This document shows positions 8,064 to 15,045 of a stretch of 15,045 nucleotides of DNA, in pieces. Below the pieces are notes generated by a model, which saw only the letters and a list, made by a program, of their open reading frames with translations, ran no database searches and was not told where the DNA came from. Positions within the stretch are counted from its first letter, which is position 1, and the number at the start of each line of letters is the position of its first letter. This DNA is from CAYMEV01 sp964431655 [NCBI: uncultured bacterium] (lineage in GTDB: Bacteria; CAYMEV01), in contig CAYSKJ010000072.1 in NCBI GenBank assembly GCA_964431655.1, positions 1 through 15,045 of the forward strand. Reading direction: 5' to 3'. Made by a program: the position numbers and the translations under genes.

Positions 8064-9020
8064 ATGAAGTTTAAATTACCATTACTTATAACAATGATAA
8101 CGGGCATTATAATGGTTATAAAGGAGTTTATCCCCCACAATCCCTTTGACAGCATGGATGACATACTTCAGGACTGGTACATGATAGTGGCATCCTTTGC
8201 CATTATCCTGGGGGTTGAAAGCCTGATACATGTGCATTCCATGAAGATATCCTTTAAGAGAAAGGACTGGCAGTATTCTGTTGTGCTCATCGTCACTCTT
8301 TTCCTGATGGCCTTCTGCGGTCTTTTCGGAGGTATTGAGGACAAGGAGTTTTATAACCTTAAAAATGAGCAGGAGCTGGAAACCGTCCTGGCCATGGAGA
8401 TAATGCTTCCCGAAGGCAGTATGGCCATCGGCAGTCTGGTTCCGGAAGGCACTGCTGATAAAGGCAGGTATCTTTATGATAATCAGGGCAAGCTGAAATA
8501 CGATATTGTAAAAAGCAAAAATGTATCAGCCCGGCACCCTGAGAGAAGTTACGCCATCCCGGCCCAGTACCAGGAAACCGTAAACCAGAGCCTGAAGAAG
8601 ATACTGAGGGACAAACAGGTATTCCTGCACCGGGGAGGTCTGGCCTATGCATGGATTTTCTATCTCTACGGCGGGTTCCAGTTCAGCTACCGGTTCATCT
8701 ATACGGCACTGGGAAGCACCATGTTCAGCATACTGGCATTTTTCGTAGCTTCAGCTGCTTACAGGGCTTTTAAGGCAAGGACGCTGGAGGCAACCCTGCT
8801 CCTTCTGTCCGCATTCATTGTAATGCTTGGAAGGGTGACCTTCGGGGAAATGATAGCGGATATAACCTCCATCGATATACCCCAGATAACCGAATGGCTG
8901 ATTGATTATCCCAATACCGCGGGACAGAAGGCTATCATGATAGGAATTGCCCTGGGGATCATATCCACGTCCCTGAGGGTAATCCTCGGGATTGAAAAAT
9001 CCTACCTTGGTAGGGATTAA
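8064..9020 (+). CDS. Polytopic membrane protein with large extracytoplasmic loop, unknown function
   Basis: I do not recognise the family. The 318 residues show about six hydrophobic segments (about 5-20, 38-57, 70-89, 213-234, 240-258 and 288-306). Between the third and fourth lies a hydrophilic stretch of roughly 120 residues (91-212), containing LPEGSMAIGSLVPEG and a region with YAIPAQYQETVNQSL, probably facing outside. Small basic loops (SFKRKDW, RAFKART) fit the cytosolic side by the positive-inside rule. No transporter signature, haem or metal motif is apparent. The start ATG 8064 is 2 bases after the preceding stop and uses AAGGTGG (8050-8056) inside that gene's end, so translation is tightly coupled. 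It is 10 bases from the next gene, also membrane-bound. Confidence 0.75.
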   Translation: MKFKLPLLITMITGIIMVIKEFIPHNPFDSMDDILQDWYMIVASFAIILGVESLIHVHSMKISFKRKDWQYSVVLIVTLFLMAFCGLFGGIEDKEFYNLKNEQELETVLAMEIMLPEGSMAIGSLVPEGTADKGRYLYDNQGKLKYDIVKSKNVSARHPERSYAIPAQYQETVNQSLKKILRDKQVFLHRGGLAYAWIFYLYGGFQFSYRFIYTALGSTMFSILAFFVASAAYRAFKARTLEATLLLLSAFIVMLGRVTFGEMIADITSIDIPQITEWLIDYPNTAGQKAIMIGIALGIISTSLRVILGIEKSYLGRD

Positions 9021-9026
9021 GGAGGG
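9020..9026 (+). promoter_or_regulatory. Ribosome binding site that selects the ATG at 9031
   Basis: AGGAGGG overlaps the stop codon of the upstream gene and lies 5 bases before ATG 9031. A TTG at 8992 in the same frame has no such site, so the ATG is preferred. Confidence 0.7.
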
Positions 9027-9030
9027 CTGT

Positions 9031-9894
9031 ATGGACATTATAGAGAAAATCAAAAACCTTGACCGGAGAATTATATTTCTGCTTATATTCCTTGCTGTGG
9101 CGATTCCCATTATTGTCCCCATAGGGCTTCCGGTAAAGCCCTCTCCCATTGTACAGAGGGGCTATGATGCTGTTGAAACCCTGGACAGCGATTCGGTTGT
9201 CCTGGTCAGCTTTGATTATGACCCTTCTGCAGAGCCTGAACTTTATCCCATGAGTGTGGCAATGATAAAGCACCTGATGAAAAAGAGGGCCAGGATCATT
9301 ACCATGGCTTTATGGCCGGCAGGGGCCAAATTAGCAGAAGATGCACTGAAAGAGGGTGTTGCTTATATGGAGCAGGAAGAGAAATACACACCCCAGTACG
9401 GCATGGATTATGCCAATATCGGCTTTATGGCAGGCGGACTTATCGTCATGACAAGCATAGGCAAATCCCTCCCCAGGACCTTTCCTGCGGATTTTTACAA
9501 AACCCCTGTTGAAACCCTTCCCATAATGAAAGGAGTGGAGAACTACAGCAATATAGATATGGTAATAACGCTGTCAGCTGGCGACCCCGGGGTCCCCTAC
9601 TGGGTCATGGTGGCCGCCACAAGCTATGGCAAGGACCTTATAGGGGGATGTACAGCTGTTTCAGCTCCCCAGCTGTATCCCTATGTTCAGTCAGGCCAGC
9701 TGCTGTCCCTCATCGGAGGGCTTAAAGGGGCCGCTGAATATGAAACCCTTGCCATGGTTCCCGCAAAGGCCACCAAAGGCATGGACAGCCAGTCCATAGC
9801 CCACCTTATGATAGTAATCCTTATCATTATCGGAAATATTACCTTCTTTGTTGAAAAACAGAGACTGAAGAAACTGAAAAAGAGAATTAAATAA
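9031..9894 (+). CDS. Membrane-anchored protein with extracytoplasmic alpha/beta domain, unknown function
   Basis: This 287-residue protein has an N-terminal helix (about 14-34) preceded by basic residues and a C-terminal helix (257-274) followed by the strongly basic KQRLKKLKKR tail, so both ends should be cytosolic and the 35-255 domain outside. That domain looks alpha/beta: VVLVSFDYDPSAEPE, ARIITMALWPAGAKLAE, IGFMAGGLIVM, VITLSAGDPG, and a striking GCTAVSAPQLYPY followed by GLKGAAEYE. Parts of it resemble in order and spacing the cytosolic domain of the FN3 protein two genes upstream (for example TAEASQLPF against TAVSAPQLYPY). A TTG at 8992 would add 13 residues and overlap the upstream gene. 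I cannot name the family. It is surrounded by membrane-protein genes with gaps of 10 to 13 bases. Confidence 0.75.
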   Translation: MDIIEKIKNLDRRIIFLLIFLAVAIPIIVPIGLPVKPSPIVQRGYDAVETLDSDSVVLVSFDYDPSAEPELYPMSVAMIKHLMKKRARIITMALWPAGAKLAEDALKEGVAYMEQEEKYTPQYGMDYANIGFMAGGLIVMTSIGKSLPRTFPADFYKTPVETLPIMKGVENYSNIDMVITLSAGDPGVPYWVMVAATSYGKDLIGGCTAVSAPQLYPYVQSGQLLSLIGGLKGAAEYETLAMVPAKATKGMDSQSIAHLMIVILIIIGNITFFVEKQRLKKLKKRIK

Positions 9895-9907
9895 AAGGAG
9901 GCAGATG

Positions 9908-10621
9908 ATGGAAGCAGTAGGTATTTGGCTAGCAGCCTTTTTAACCCTTTGTATATTCAGCTTTTTATACAAGGACAATCCCTTCTATAAGTTTGCGGAG
10001 CACTGCTTTGTCGGTGTCTCGGCAGGTTTCTGGATGGCGACCTATTACCACAATACCATAGATCCCAAGCTTCTCCAGCCCATAGGACGGTTCTTCTGGG
10101 AGCTTTCCCACAGGGATGCGGAGGTCCTGGCCATGGTAAACAACCAGGAGATAAAGATACAGGGCATAACCCCGACCTACTATTCAATATTGCTTATAAT
10201 ACCCCTGGTCTTTTCCATAATGCTTTTGATGAGGGTGATACCCAGGTTCTCATGGATGAGCCGCATGGGTATTGCGCTTATGGTCGGAACAGGTTCGGGC
10301 CTGTACATAATCAATTATTTGAAGTCCAATGTGGTAAGCCAGATTTACAGCGCCATAGTCCCGATTTTCAATAATGCCGGGGTAGGCTGGTGGGTAATTC
10401 TGGGCAATTTCATACTCCTCTTCGGCACCCTTTTCGGCCTTCTTTATTTCTTCTTCTCCAAAGCCCATACGGGAGCTTTCGGCCTGGGGGCTAAGATAGG
10501 AATATATTTTATCATGATATCCTTCGGGGTATCCTTCGGCTATACGGTCATGGCCAGGGTAAGCCTTCTCATCGGCAGGCTTGACTTTCTTATAAACACA
10601 TGGATAGGGGGTATGATCTAA
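9908..10621 (+). CDS. Polytopic membrane protein, unknown function
   Basis: The 237-residue product is almost entirely hydrophobic, with about six or seven helices (about 4-20, 31-48, 92-109, 119-137, 160-183, 194-213 and possibly 214-223). A soluble stretch (49-91) contains HNTIDPKLLQPIGR and HRDAEVLAMVNNQE. Glycine-rich helices such as GVSAG, MVGTGSG and the FGVSFGY segment would allow tight packing, as in multi-subunit membrane complexes. No known transporter signature is recognised. GGAGG at 9897-9901 is 6 bases before ATG 9908 but only 3 before the ATG at 9905, so the second ATG is the likelier start; the difference is one residue. The stop lies 5 bases before the preferred start of the oxidoreductase gene. 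Confidence 0.75.
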   Translation: MEAVGIWLAAFLTLCIFSFLYKDNPFYKFAEHCFVGVSAGFWMATYYHNTIDPKLLQPIGRFFWELSHRDAEVLAMVNNQEIKIQGITPTYYSILLIIPLVFSIMLLMRVIPRFSWMSRMGIALMVGTGSGLYIINYLKSNVVSQIYSAIVPIFNNAGVGWWVILGNFILLFGTLFGLLYFFFSKAHTGAFGLGAKIGIYFIMISFGVSFGYTVMARVSLLIGRLDFLINTWIGGMI

Positions 10622-10626
10622 GACCT

Positions 10627-11535
10627 ATGCCAGACCAGAATATAGAATTCTGCGGTATAAGGCTTAAAAATCCTCTGATCCTTGCATCCGGTATTCTGGG
10701 TGTCAATCCCGGATGCCTGAAAAGGGCAGAGAAAGAAGGGGCAGGGGCTGTCACCATCAAGAGCATAAGCCTTGAACCCAGGACAGGGCACAACAGCCCC
10801 ATACTGGTGCCTTTTGACAGCGGAATGCTTAATGCCGTGGGTTATTCCAACCCGGGACTGGAGGAAGCCAGCAGGGCCTTTACCAGACATGGTATCGAGA
10901 TACCTGTCATAGCCAGCATAATAGGCCAGAAACCCGAGGAGTTCTCACAGATAATAGAAAGGTTTGAGGAACTTGATTTCTGCGGGTATGAGATTCCTGT
11001 CTCATGCCCGCATACACCGGGATTCGGGACCATGGGAAACCAGGACAGCCCTGATTTTATAAAATCCGTCATGAAAGTGGTCACCAGTAAAACAAAAAGG
11101 CCTGTGATAGTCAAGATACCCCCATTGGACAAAGGCCTGGGCGATTACGGCCAGATGATAGAAGACTGCGGTGCGGATGCTATAAATGCTATAAATACTG
11201 CGGGTCCCGGTATGGTCATTGATATCGAATCCCGCAAGCCCTTTCTCGGGTTCAAAAAAGGCGGGCTAAGCGGCCCTGCATTAAAGCCGATTGCCGTCCG
11301 CTGTGTCTATGACCTCTACAAAGCAGTAAAAATACCCATAATAGGCACCGGGGGCATTACTACCGGTGCCGACGCCGTAGAAATGTTCATGGCAGGGGCA
11401 AGTGCCCTGGGAGTGGGAACAGCTGTCTATTTCAGGGGCATGAATGCTTTCTCCCTTATACAGGATGAGCTTGCCGCATGGCTTTCTGAACATAATTTAA
11501 GCAATGTAAACCAGATAAAAGGCACCGCTCACTGA
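10627..11535 (+). CDS. Dihydroorotate/dihydropyrimidine dehydrogenase-like FMN oxidoreductase, variant active site
   Basis: A TIM-barrel FMN enzyme of 302 residues, close to class 1B PyrD in length. Typical elements are LKNPLILASG (13-22), K45 in TIKS, N69 in MLNAVGYSNPG, K163 in VIVKIPP, N190 in AINT, GLSGPALKP (213-221), IGTGGITTG (239-247) and MAGASALGVGTA (255-266), the last two for FMN phosphate. The active-site loop reads EIPVSCPH (122-129). The catalytic Cys is kept (C127), but the two loop asparagines that bind orotate in PyrD are Pro and His. SCPH is the form found in dihydropyrimidine dehydrogenases (PreA/DPYD). I therefore leave the symbol blank. ATG 10627 matches the family's N-terminus; ATG 10600 would add nine residues and overlap the gene before. 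Neither has a good ribosome binding site. No pyrK or other pyrimidine gene is adjacent. Confidence 0.8.
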   Translation: MPDQNIEFCGIRLKNPLILASGILGVNPGCLKRAEKEGAGAVTIKSISLEPRTGHNSPILVPFDSGMLNAVGYSNPGLEEASRAFTRHGIEIPVIASIIGQKPEEFSQIIERFEELDFCGYEIPVSCPHTPGFGTMGNQDSPDFIKSVMKVVTSKTKRPVIVKIPPLDKGLGDYGQMIEDCGADAINAINTAGPGMVIDIESRKPFLGFKKGGLSGPALKPIAVRCVYDLYKAVKIPIIGTGGITTGADAVEMFMAGASALGVGTAVYFRGMNAFSLIQDELAAWLSEHNLSNVNQIKGTAH

Positions 11536-12024
11536 ACCAATTTCGTTTTCTCCCGTATATGTGTTCAAAACATCTGCAATTTTATTAAAACTGTGCTTTA
11601 AAGGATGTTCCAGTTAAATATTCCCAAAGTCATGTTAGAATTAAGACTATTTCTCATTAATAAAAAAATTGTTTATAAAAAATAGCACTGTGCAAGCCTC
11701 AATTAATTAGTGTCCAATTAATTAAAGCAGGTGAAGTAAAAGTTAAATTTACAGCTAGTGAAAATATTGAATTTTTTGTCTATCCTCTATCATTCTGAAG
11801 CTAAATGTTATTTATAGAGCACGACAGGAGCAGGCTTTCCTAAGAAAATAAGATCATAGATATAATCCAAATAAATTTCCAGACAGATGATGATATATTA
11901 CCTGCTGATTTTGATTTATAGCAGAATAGCTCTGTATTTTAGAATTTATACTTGAATTTCCAAACAAAAATATTAGAATCCAAATAAATATTATAAAACT
12001 CATAAGAATAATTGGAGGGAAATC
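11536..12024. other. AT-rich intergenic region between the two gene groups
   Basis: No open frame with a start and credible coding features is seen. No GC-rich hairpin with a T-run marks the end of the long operon. Visible structure is limited to AATTAATT at 11701-11708 and 11716-11723, a 13-base direct repeat AATCCAAATAAAT at 11864-11876 and 11977-11989, and a loose inverted repeat AACATC/GATGTT (11569-11574 and 11604-11609). The promoter of the sulfur genes probably lies here, but no consensus pair stands out. Confidence 0.5.
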
Positions 12025-13386
12025 ATGATAATCAAGCATTTTTATATTCAAAAGATAGCACATAGTTCATATATATTAGCAGGAAATAAGACCTGTGCTG
12101 TAATAGACCCAGCCAGGGATATAGAAGTCTATATCAAAGAAGCCAAAAAATTAGATGTTGCAATAACACATATACTTCAAACCCATCTCCATGCAGATTT
12201 TATTTCCGGGCATATGGACTTGGCACAAATTACCGGAGCAAAAATTTATGCACCAGCTCAGGGAAAATCCAGTTTCGATCATATAGCCCTTAGAGAAGGG
12301 GACAATATAAAATTAGAGGATATAAAAATCAGTGTTTTAGAAACACCAGGCCATACTCCTGAGCATATCAGCTATATAATTAATGATTTAAGCAGGGGTG
12401 ATGATCCAGTAGCTCTTTTTTCAGGTGATACCATTTTTGTTGGAGATGTAGGCAGACCAGATCTTTTTCCAGATCGAGCAGAAGATCTTGCAAAAGAGCT
12501 TTATGACAGTATCTTCAATAAACTGTTAAAACTGCCGGATTACTGTGAAATATATCCAGCCCATGGTGCAGGTTCTCTATGTGGCAAATCCATTGGTACT
12601 AAATATACCACAACCATAGGCTACGAAAAAACTCACAGTTCCATTCTCAAGGTCAAGGATATAGAGGAATTTATAAAGCTCCTTACTGTTAACATGCCTG
12701 AAGCTCCCGATCATTTTTCCAGAAATAGTGCTATAAACAGCAAAGGGCCAACCAGGTTAGATCAATTAAAGCCATTAGATTCAATTAACTGCAATAATTT
12801 CCTTGAATTATCAAAGGATCCCAATTATATAATAGTTGATGTAAGAAGCTACCATGCCTTTGCAGGACTTCATATACCAGGTTCCTATTGTCTGGATGCT
12901 TTTGGAAATCTACCCACCTTTGCGGGATGGGTCCTCCCGCCGCAAAAAAACATTCTCCTTGTTGCAGAGACCCTTTCTGCATTAGAAGATGCTGTATTGT
13001 GGCTAAGAAGAGTAGGGCTGGATAATATTGCCGGATATCTAAAGGGTGGAATCCATAAATGGACAACATTCGGTCTGCCAATTAAGAAGCTAAATCAGGT
13101 AAGCATTGATGAGTTTTTGGATATTTATGGATCTGAGGATATACTGCTTGTAGATACGAGAGATAAGATAGCTTATGAATCTGGTCATATCGACGGTGCA
13201 ATCAACATTTCAACCCCGGAATTAAGATACAGATATAAGGATCTGCCAAAGGACAGGAGAATAATCTTAATCTGTAGTGCTGGGTTAATATCCAGTCTTG
13301 GTGCAAGCATTCTGCTTCAGAATGGATTTGAAAATATTTCCACAATTCCAGGGGGCATGCAGGCTTATAATGCAAGGAGACAATAA
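12025..13386 (+). CDS. CstB-like persulfide dioxygenase / rhodanese fusion (MBL fold + two rhodanese domains)
   Basis: The 453 residues form three domains. The N-terminal metallo-beta-lactamase fold (1-240) is of the ETHE1 persulfide-dioxygenase type, with THLHAD (53-58), H110 in TPGHTPEH, D135 in SGDT and H180 in PAHGAGSLCG. A first rhodanese-like domain (about 256-350) has VDVR but no cysteine at the active-loop position (LLVAET), so it is inactive. A second (358-450) has the catalytic C417 in ICSAGLISS. This order, with a pseudo-rhodanese in the middle, matches Staphylococcus aureus CstB, which oxidises low-molecular-weight persulfides to thiosulfate. An Fe(II), oxygen-dependent dioxygenase is expected from the family. 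GGAGGG at 12014-12019 sets the ATG. The YeeE/YedE pair follows directly, so the product may handle imported or detoxified sulfane sulfur. The gene is AT-richer than those before 11535. Confidence 0.88.
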   Translation: MIIKHFYIQKIAHSSYILAGNKTCAVIDPARDIEVYIKEAKKLDVAITHILQTHLHADFISGHMDLAQITGAKIYAPAQGKSSFDHIALREGDNIKLEDIKISVLETPGHTPEHISYIINDLSRGDDPVALFSGDTIFVGDVGRPDLFPDRAEDLAKELYDSIFNKLLKLPDYCEIYPAHGAGSLCGKSIGTKYTTTIGYEKTHSSILKVKDIEEFIKLLTVNMPEAPDHFSRNSAINSKGPTRLDQLKPLDSINCNNFLELSKDPNYIIVDVRSYHAFAGLHIPGSYCLDAFGNLPTFAGWVLPPQKNILLVAETLSALEDAVLWLRRVGLDNIAGYLKGGIHKWTTFGLPIKKLNQVSIDEFLDIYGSEDILLVDTRDKIAYESGHIDGAINISTPELRYRYKDLPKDRRIILICSAGLISSLGASILLQNGFENISTIPGGMQAYNARRQ

Positions 13387-13388
13387 GA

Positions 13389-13901
13389 TTGGATATATCT
13401 AATGGACCCCATTGGTCTCCATACCTGGTTGGAATCCTGATAGGTTTTCTGAATATACTGGCTCTTTTATTTTCAAATAGAGCTATAGGGGCATCTTCTT
13501 CCTATGCCAAAATAAGCGGTATAATCGTTCAAAAGATAAATAAAGATTATATTGAAAAGAATGAATTTTTTAAAAAAAATCCACCTGAAATAGACTGGGG
13601 GGTAATGCTGATTTTTGGAATTATTATTGGTTCTTTCATCTCAGCTATTATTTCTGGAGATTTTGCACTTATTTGGGTTCCTAACCTTTGGACATACCTT
13701 ATTTCTCCTGCAATTATGCCAAGAATGCTGACTGCTCTTGCTGGTGGTATAATAATTGGAATTGGTTCAAGATGGGCTGGCGGATGCACTTCCGGACACG
13801 GTATAAGCGGTACTGCTCAACTTTCTCCTATCAGTATAGCAGCATCAATATCCTTCTTTATAGGAGCTATTTCAACAGCTGCAATATTTTATGGGTTGTA
13901 G
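13389..13901 (+). CDS. YeeE/YedE family sulfur-compound transporter, half-size, first copy
   Basis: A 170-residue inner-membrane protein with about four helices (12-30, 70-90, 112-130, 146-168). It has the family motif GSRWAGGCTSGHGISG (126-141), whose C133 is the likely sulfur-relay cysteine. Full-length YeeE/YedE (TsuA-type thiosulfate transporters) have two such halves in one chain; here the halves are separate genes. The start is TTG 13389, with AAGGAG at 13374-13379, nine bases upstream and inside the end of the dioxygenase gene; only two bases separate the genes. The first half of the sequence has a soluble loop (45-68) rich in Lys and Glu. The substrate (thiosulfate, sulfide or persulfide) cannot be told from sequence, but the CstB-like neighbour supports sulfane sulfur. 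Confidence 0.85.
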   Translation: MDISNGPHWSPYLVGILIGFLNILALLFSNRAIGASSSYAKISGIIVQKINKDYIEKNEFFKKNPPEIDWGVMLIFGIIIGSFISAIISGDFALIWVPNLWTYLISPAIMPRMLTALAGGIIIGIGSRWAGGCTSGHGISGTAQLSPISIAASISFFIGAISTAAIFYGL

Positions 13902-14466
13902 TATATTTGAAATGAAATTTAACCACAACAAGAATATACAAAGGTTTTTGGGTCTGATGATAGGAATCGCCTTTGGATTTCTCCTTCATAAGGGTGGAGT
14001 TACAAAGTTTGATATTATTGTATCTCAGCTGAGACTGAAAGATTTTACTGTCCTTCAAATAATCTTATCCTCCATTATAGTAGCTATGCTTGGGATCAGC
14101 TATCTTTATCCCCATAAAATTATCAGCCTGAAAGCTAAAAGGGGTTCTCTTCAGAATGCAGTCATTGGCGGTTTAATCTTCGGGGTGGGATTTGCCTTGC
14201 TGGGGCTGTGCCCTGGAACCATTGCCGGATCTGTTGGAAACGGATCACTGGACAGTCTTTTTGCCGGACTAACTGGGATTATCATCGGTTCTTTCTTATT
14301 TGCAGTCTTCTACAAAAAACTCAGAATATTGGGAATACTTAAAGAAGATAAGTATAGCGGTAAATCCCTATTTGACAAAATTGAAGGCAATCCCTTTAAG
14401 TATACCTTGCCTGCAGCTTTGATCCTGACTGCTCTACTAATAGTTATTGAAATACTGTTGGTATAG
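13891..14466 (+). CDS. YeeE/YedE family sulfur-compound transporter, half-size, second copy
   Basis: The 191-residue membrane protein is the partner half. Its N-terminal FGFLLHKGGVTKFDIIVSQL (28-47) and the conserved GLCPGT (105-110) with C107 are typical of this family's second type. About five helices are visible (20-33, 55-73, 88-108, 122-142, 172-190), with a soluble loop (143-170). ATG 13891 overlaps the previous gene by 11 bases. An in-frame ATG at 13912 is the alternative start and would remove seven residues (MGCSIFE). Neither has a ribosome binding site, so translation probably depends on coupling to the first half. Together the two halves likely form one transporter feeding or draining sulfur for the CstB-like enzyme. 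No terminator is obvious after the stop; a short GGCTG/CAGCC inverted repeat (14475-14499) lacks a T-run. Confidence 0.85.
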   Translation: MGCSIFEMKFNHNKNIQRFLGLMIGIAFGFLLHKGGVTKFDIIVSQLRLKDFTVLQIILSSIIVAMLGISYLYPHKIISLKAKRGSLQNAVIGGLIFGVGFALLGLCPGTIAGSVGNGSLDSLFAGLTGIIIGSFLFAVFYKKLRILGILKEDKYSGKSLFDKIEGNPFKYTLPAALILTALLIVIEILLV

Positions 14467-15045
14467 TTTTTCAAGGCTGCTTTTAGAATTATTCCAGCCA
14501 TTAATCATAGCAAAATAAAAAATCTGTCTTCTCTACCATTATAATATACAATGAAGAATATAGAAAAATATCATATTTCATTAGAATTTTCCTGGCACTT
14601 TTTATACCAAATTATGTCCTTGTCATTTTACACTGAGCTGTTTTTGACTTTTTATATTTTATTGAGAATGTAATGGAATGGGATATCGGCAATGATATTG
14701 ATACAAAAATGTGGGTATTTCCAATTACTGGCTCGTGCGTACCCGGCTTGACTTCATGGCAGGGGAAAGCAAGCCCGTCTTCTCCAGCATCTGCAATCAA
14801 TGCATTAGCTTCCATAATATCTCACATTAAGTTTTGGAAAAGAAGCAGTGTCTGTTCCATCAAAAAGAGCAGAGATTCCTTTGCACAATACTAAAAAAAA
14901 GAAAGGGTCACAGATAAATCTGCTAATTAAAAAGATCATAGGGTTATTTTTTCAATATTTGAGCATATTAGCAATTTCATAAATCATGTAACCTAAAAAT
15001 CTCTTATAAAACATTTATACGATAAATCCGAGCAAAAATCAAGAA
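14467..15045. other. AT-rich region without a convincing intact gene; possible decayed minus-strand coding remnant at 14612-14890
   Basis: No intact gene is supported. On the minus strand a 67-codon frame (14815 down to 14612; begins MEANALIADAGEDG, contains AFPCHEVKPGTHEP) reads like protein. Just upstream on that strand another frame (about 14890 to 14820; KGISALFDGTDTASF) also reads like protein but is offset and ends in a stop. Two protein-like pieces in different frames would fit a frameshifted relic, though I cannot name the family. The + strand frame at 14673-14894 is probably its shadow. A small palindrome CAGATAAATCTG is at 14911-14922. Confidence 0.25.

Noticed and set aside
11569-11609. 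Inverted repeat AACATC/GATGTT as terminator of the long operon
   Set aside because: Only six base pairs around a loop of about 29 bases, no GC-rich stem and no T-run after it.
11679-11798. Protein-like frame without start (reads KIALCKPQLISVQLIKAG)
   Set aside because: It has no ATG/GTG/TTG start and is cut off by a stop just upstream. A preceding ATG frame (11632) runs into a TAG at 11683. Too short to call a pseudogene.
14475-14499. Inverted repeat GGCTG/CAGCC after the YeeE/YedE genes as a terminator
   Set aside because: Five-base stem, 15-base loop and no following T-run on the + strand; too weak to call.
14673-14894. Open frame of 73 codons on the + strand
   Set aside because: It has no good ribosome binding site, is poor in typical protein features (Ser/Ala/Ile runs), and overlaps a more protein-like minus-strand frame. 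It is treated as a shadow or chance frame.
1-15045. CRISPR array, tRNA or rRNA genes
   Set aside because: No regularly spaced repeats of the right size and no cloverleaf or rRNA-like stretches were seen on either strand.

Overview
The window looks like chromosomal DNA of a low-to-mid-GC, Gram-positive-type anaerobe, most likely an amino-acid-fermenting member of the Bacillota (Clostridia/Tissierellia-like). The basis is strong AGGAGG-type ribosome binding sites, GTG and TTG starts, heavy AGG/AGA arginine use, and histidine and peptide catabolic genes. The taxonomic call is an inference. All convincing genes lie on the + strand.

Region 1-161 holds what looks like the outer end of an insertion sequence (about 1-54), followed by a promoter-like stretch. 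From 162 to 11535 eleven genes are packed with gaps of at most 47 bases, or with overlaps, and no terminator is visible, so they probably form one long operon. The first part is catabolic: ftcD (histidine-derived formiminoglutamate to glutamate plus a folate one-carbon unit), an M20 zinc dipeptidase, and two small proteins of unknown role, both starting with TTG. The second part (3801-10621) is the most interesting block. It encodes an ASKHA-fold ATPase of the glutamate-mutase-L (GlmL/MutL) type with a long C-terminal extension, a soluble barrel-sandwich/KOW-like protein, a secreted-then-anchored FN3/transmembrane protein, and three further membrane proteins. No adenosylcobalamin mutase subunit is present. 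I read this as an uncharacterised membrane-associated complex with its own cytosolic ATPase. The operon ends with a PyrD/PreA-like FMN oxidoreductase whose substrate-binding residues differ from those of true dihydroorotate dehydrogenases.

After about 490 bases of AT-rich DNA without a convincing gene (11536-12024), a second, AT-richer unit follows (12025-14466). It contains a CstB-like persulfide dioxygenase/rhodanese fusion and two half-size YeeE/YedE membrane proteins, which together look like a sulfur import and persulfide-handling module, perhaps acquired separately. The last 580 bases hold no convincing intact gene, only a possible decayed minus-strand remnant.

Possible linkage: FtcD makes glutamate, the M20 enzyme supplies amino acids from peptides, and the ATPase/membrane block may maintain or energise a membrane enzyme used in that metabolism. 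The packing supports co-expression, but the function of the membrane block cannot be read from the sequence.
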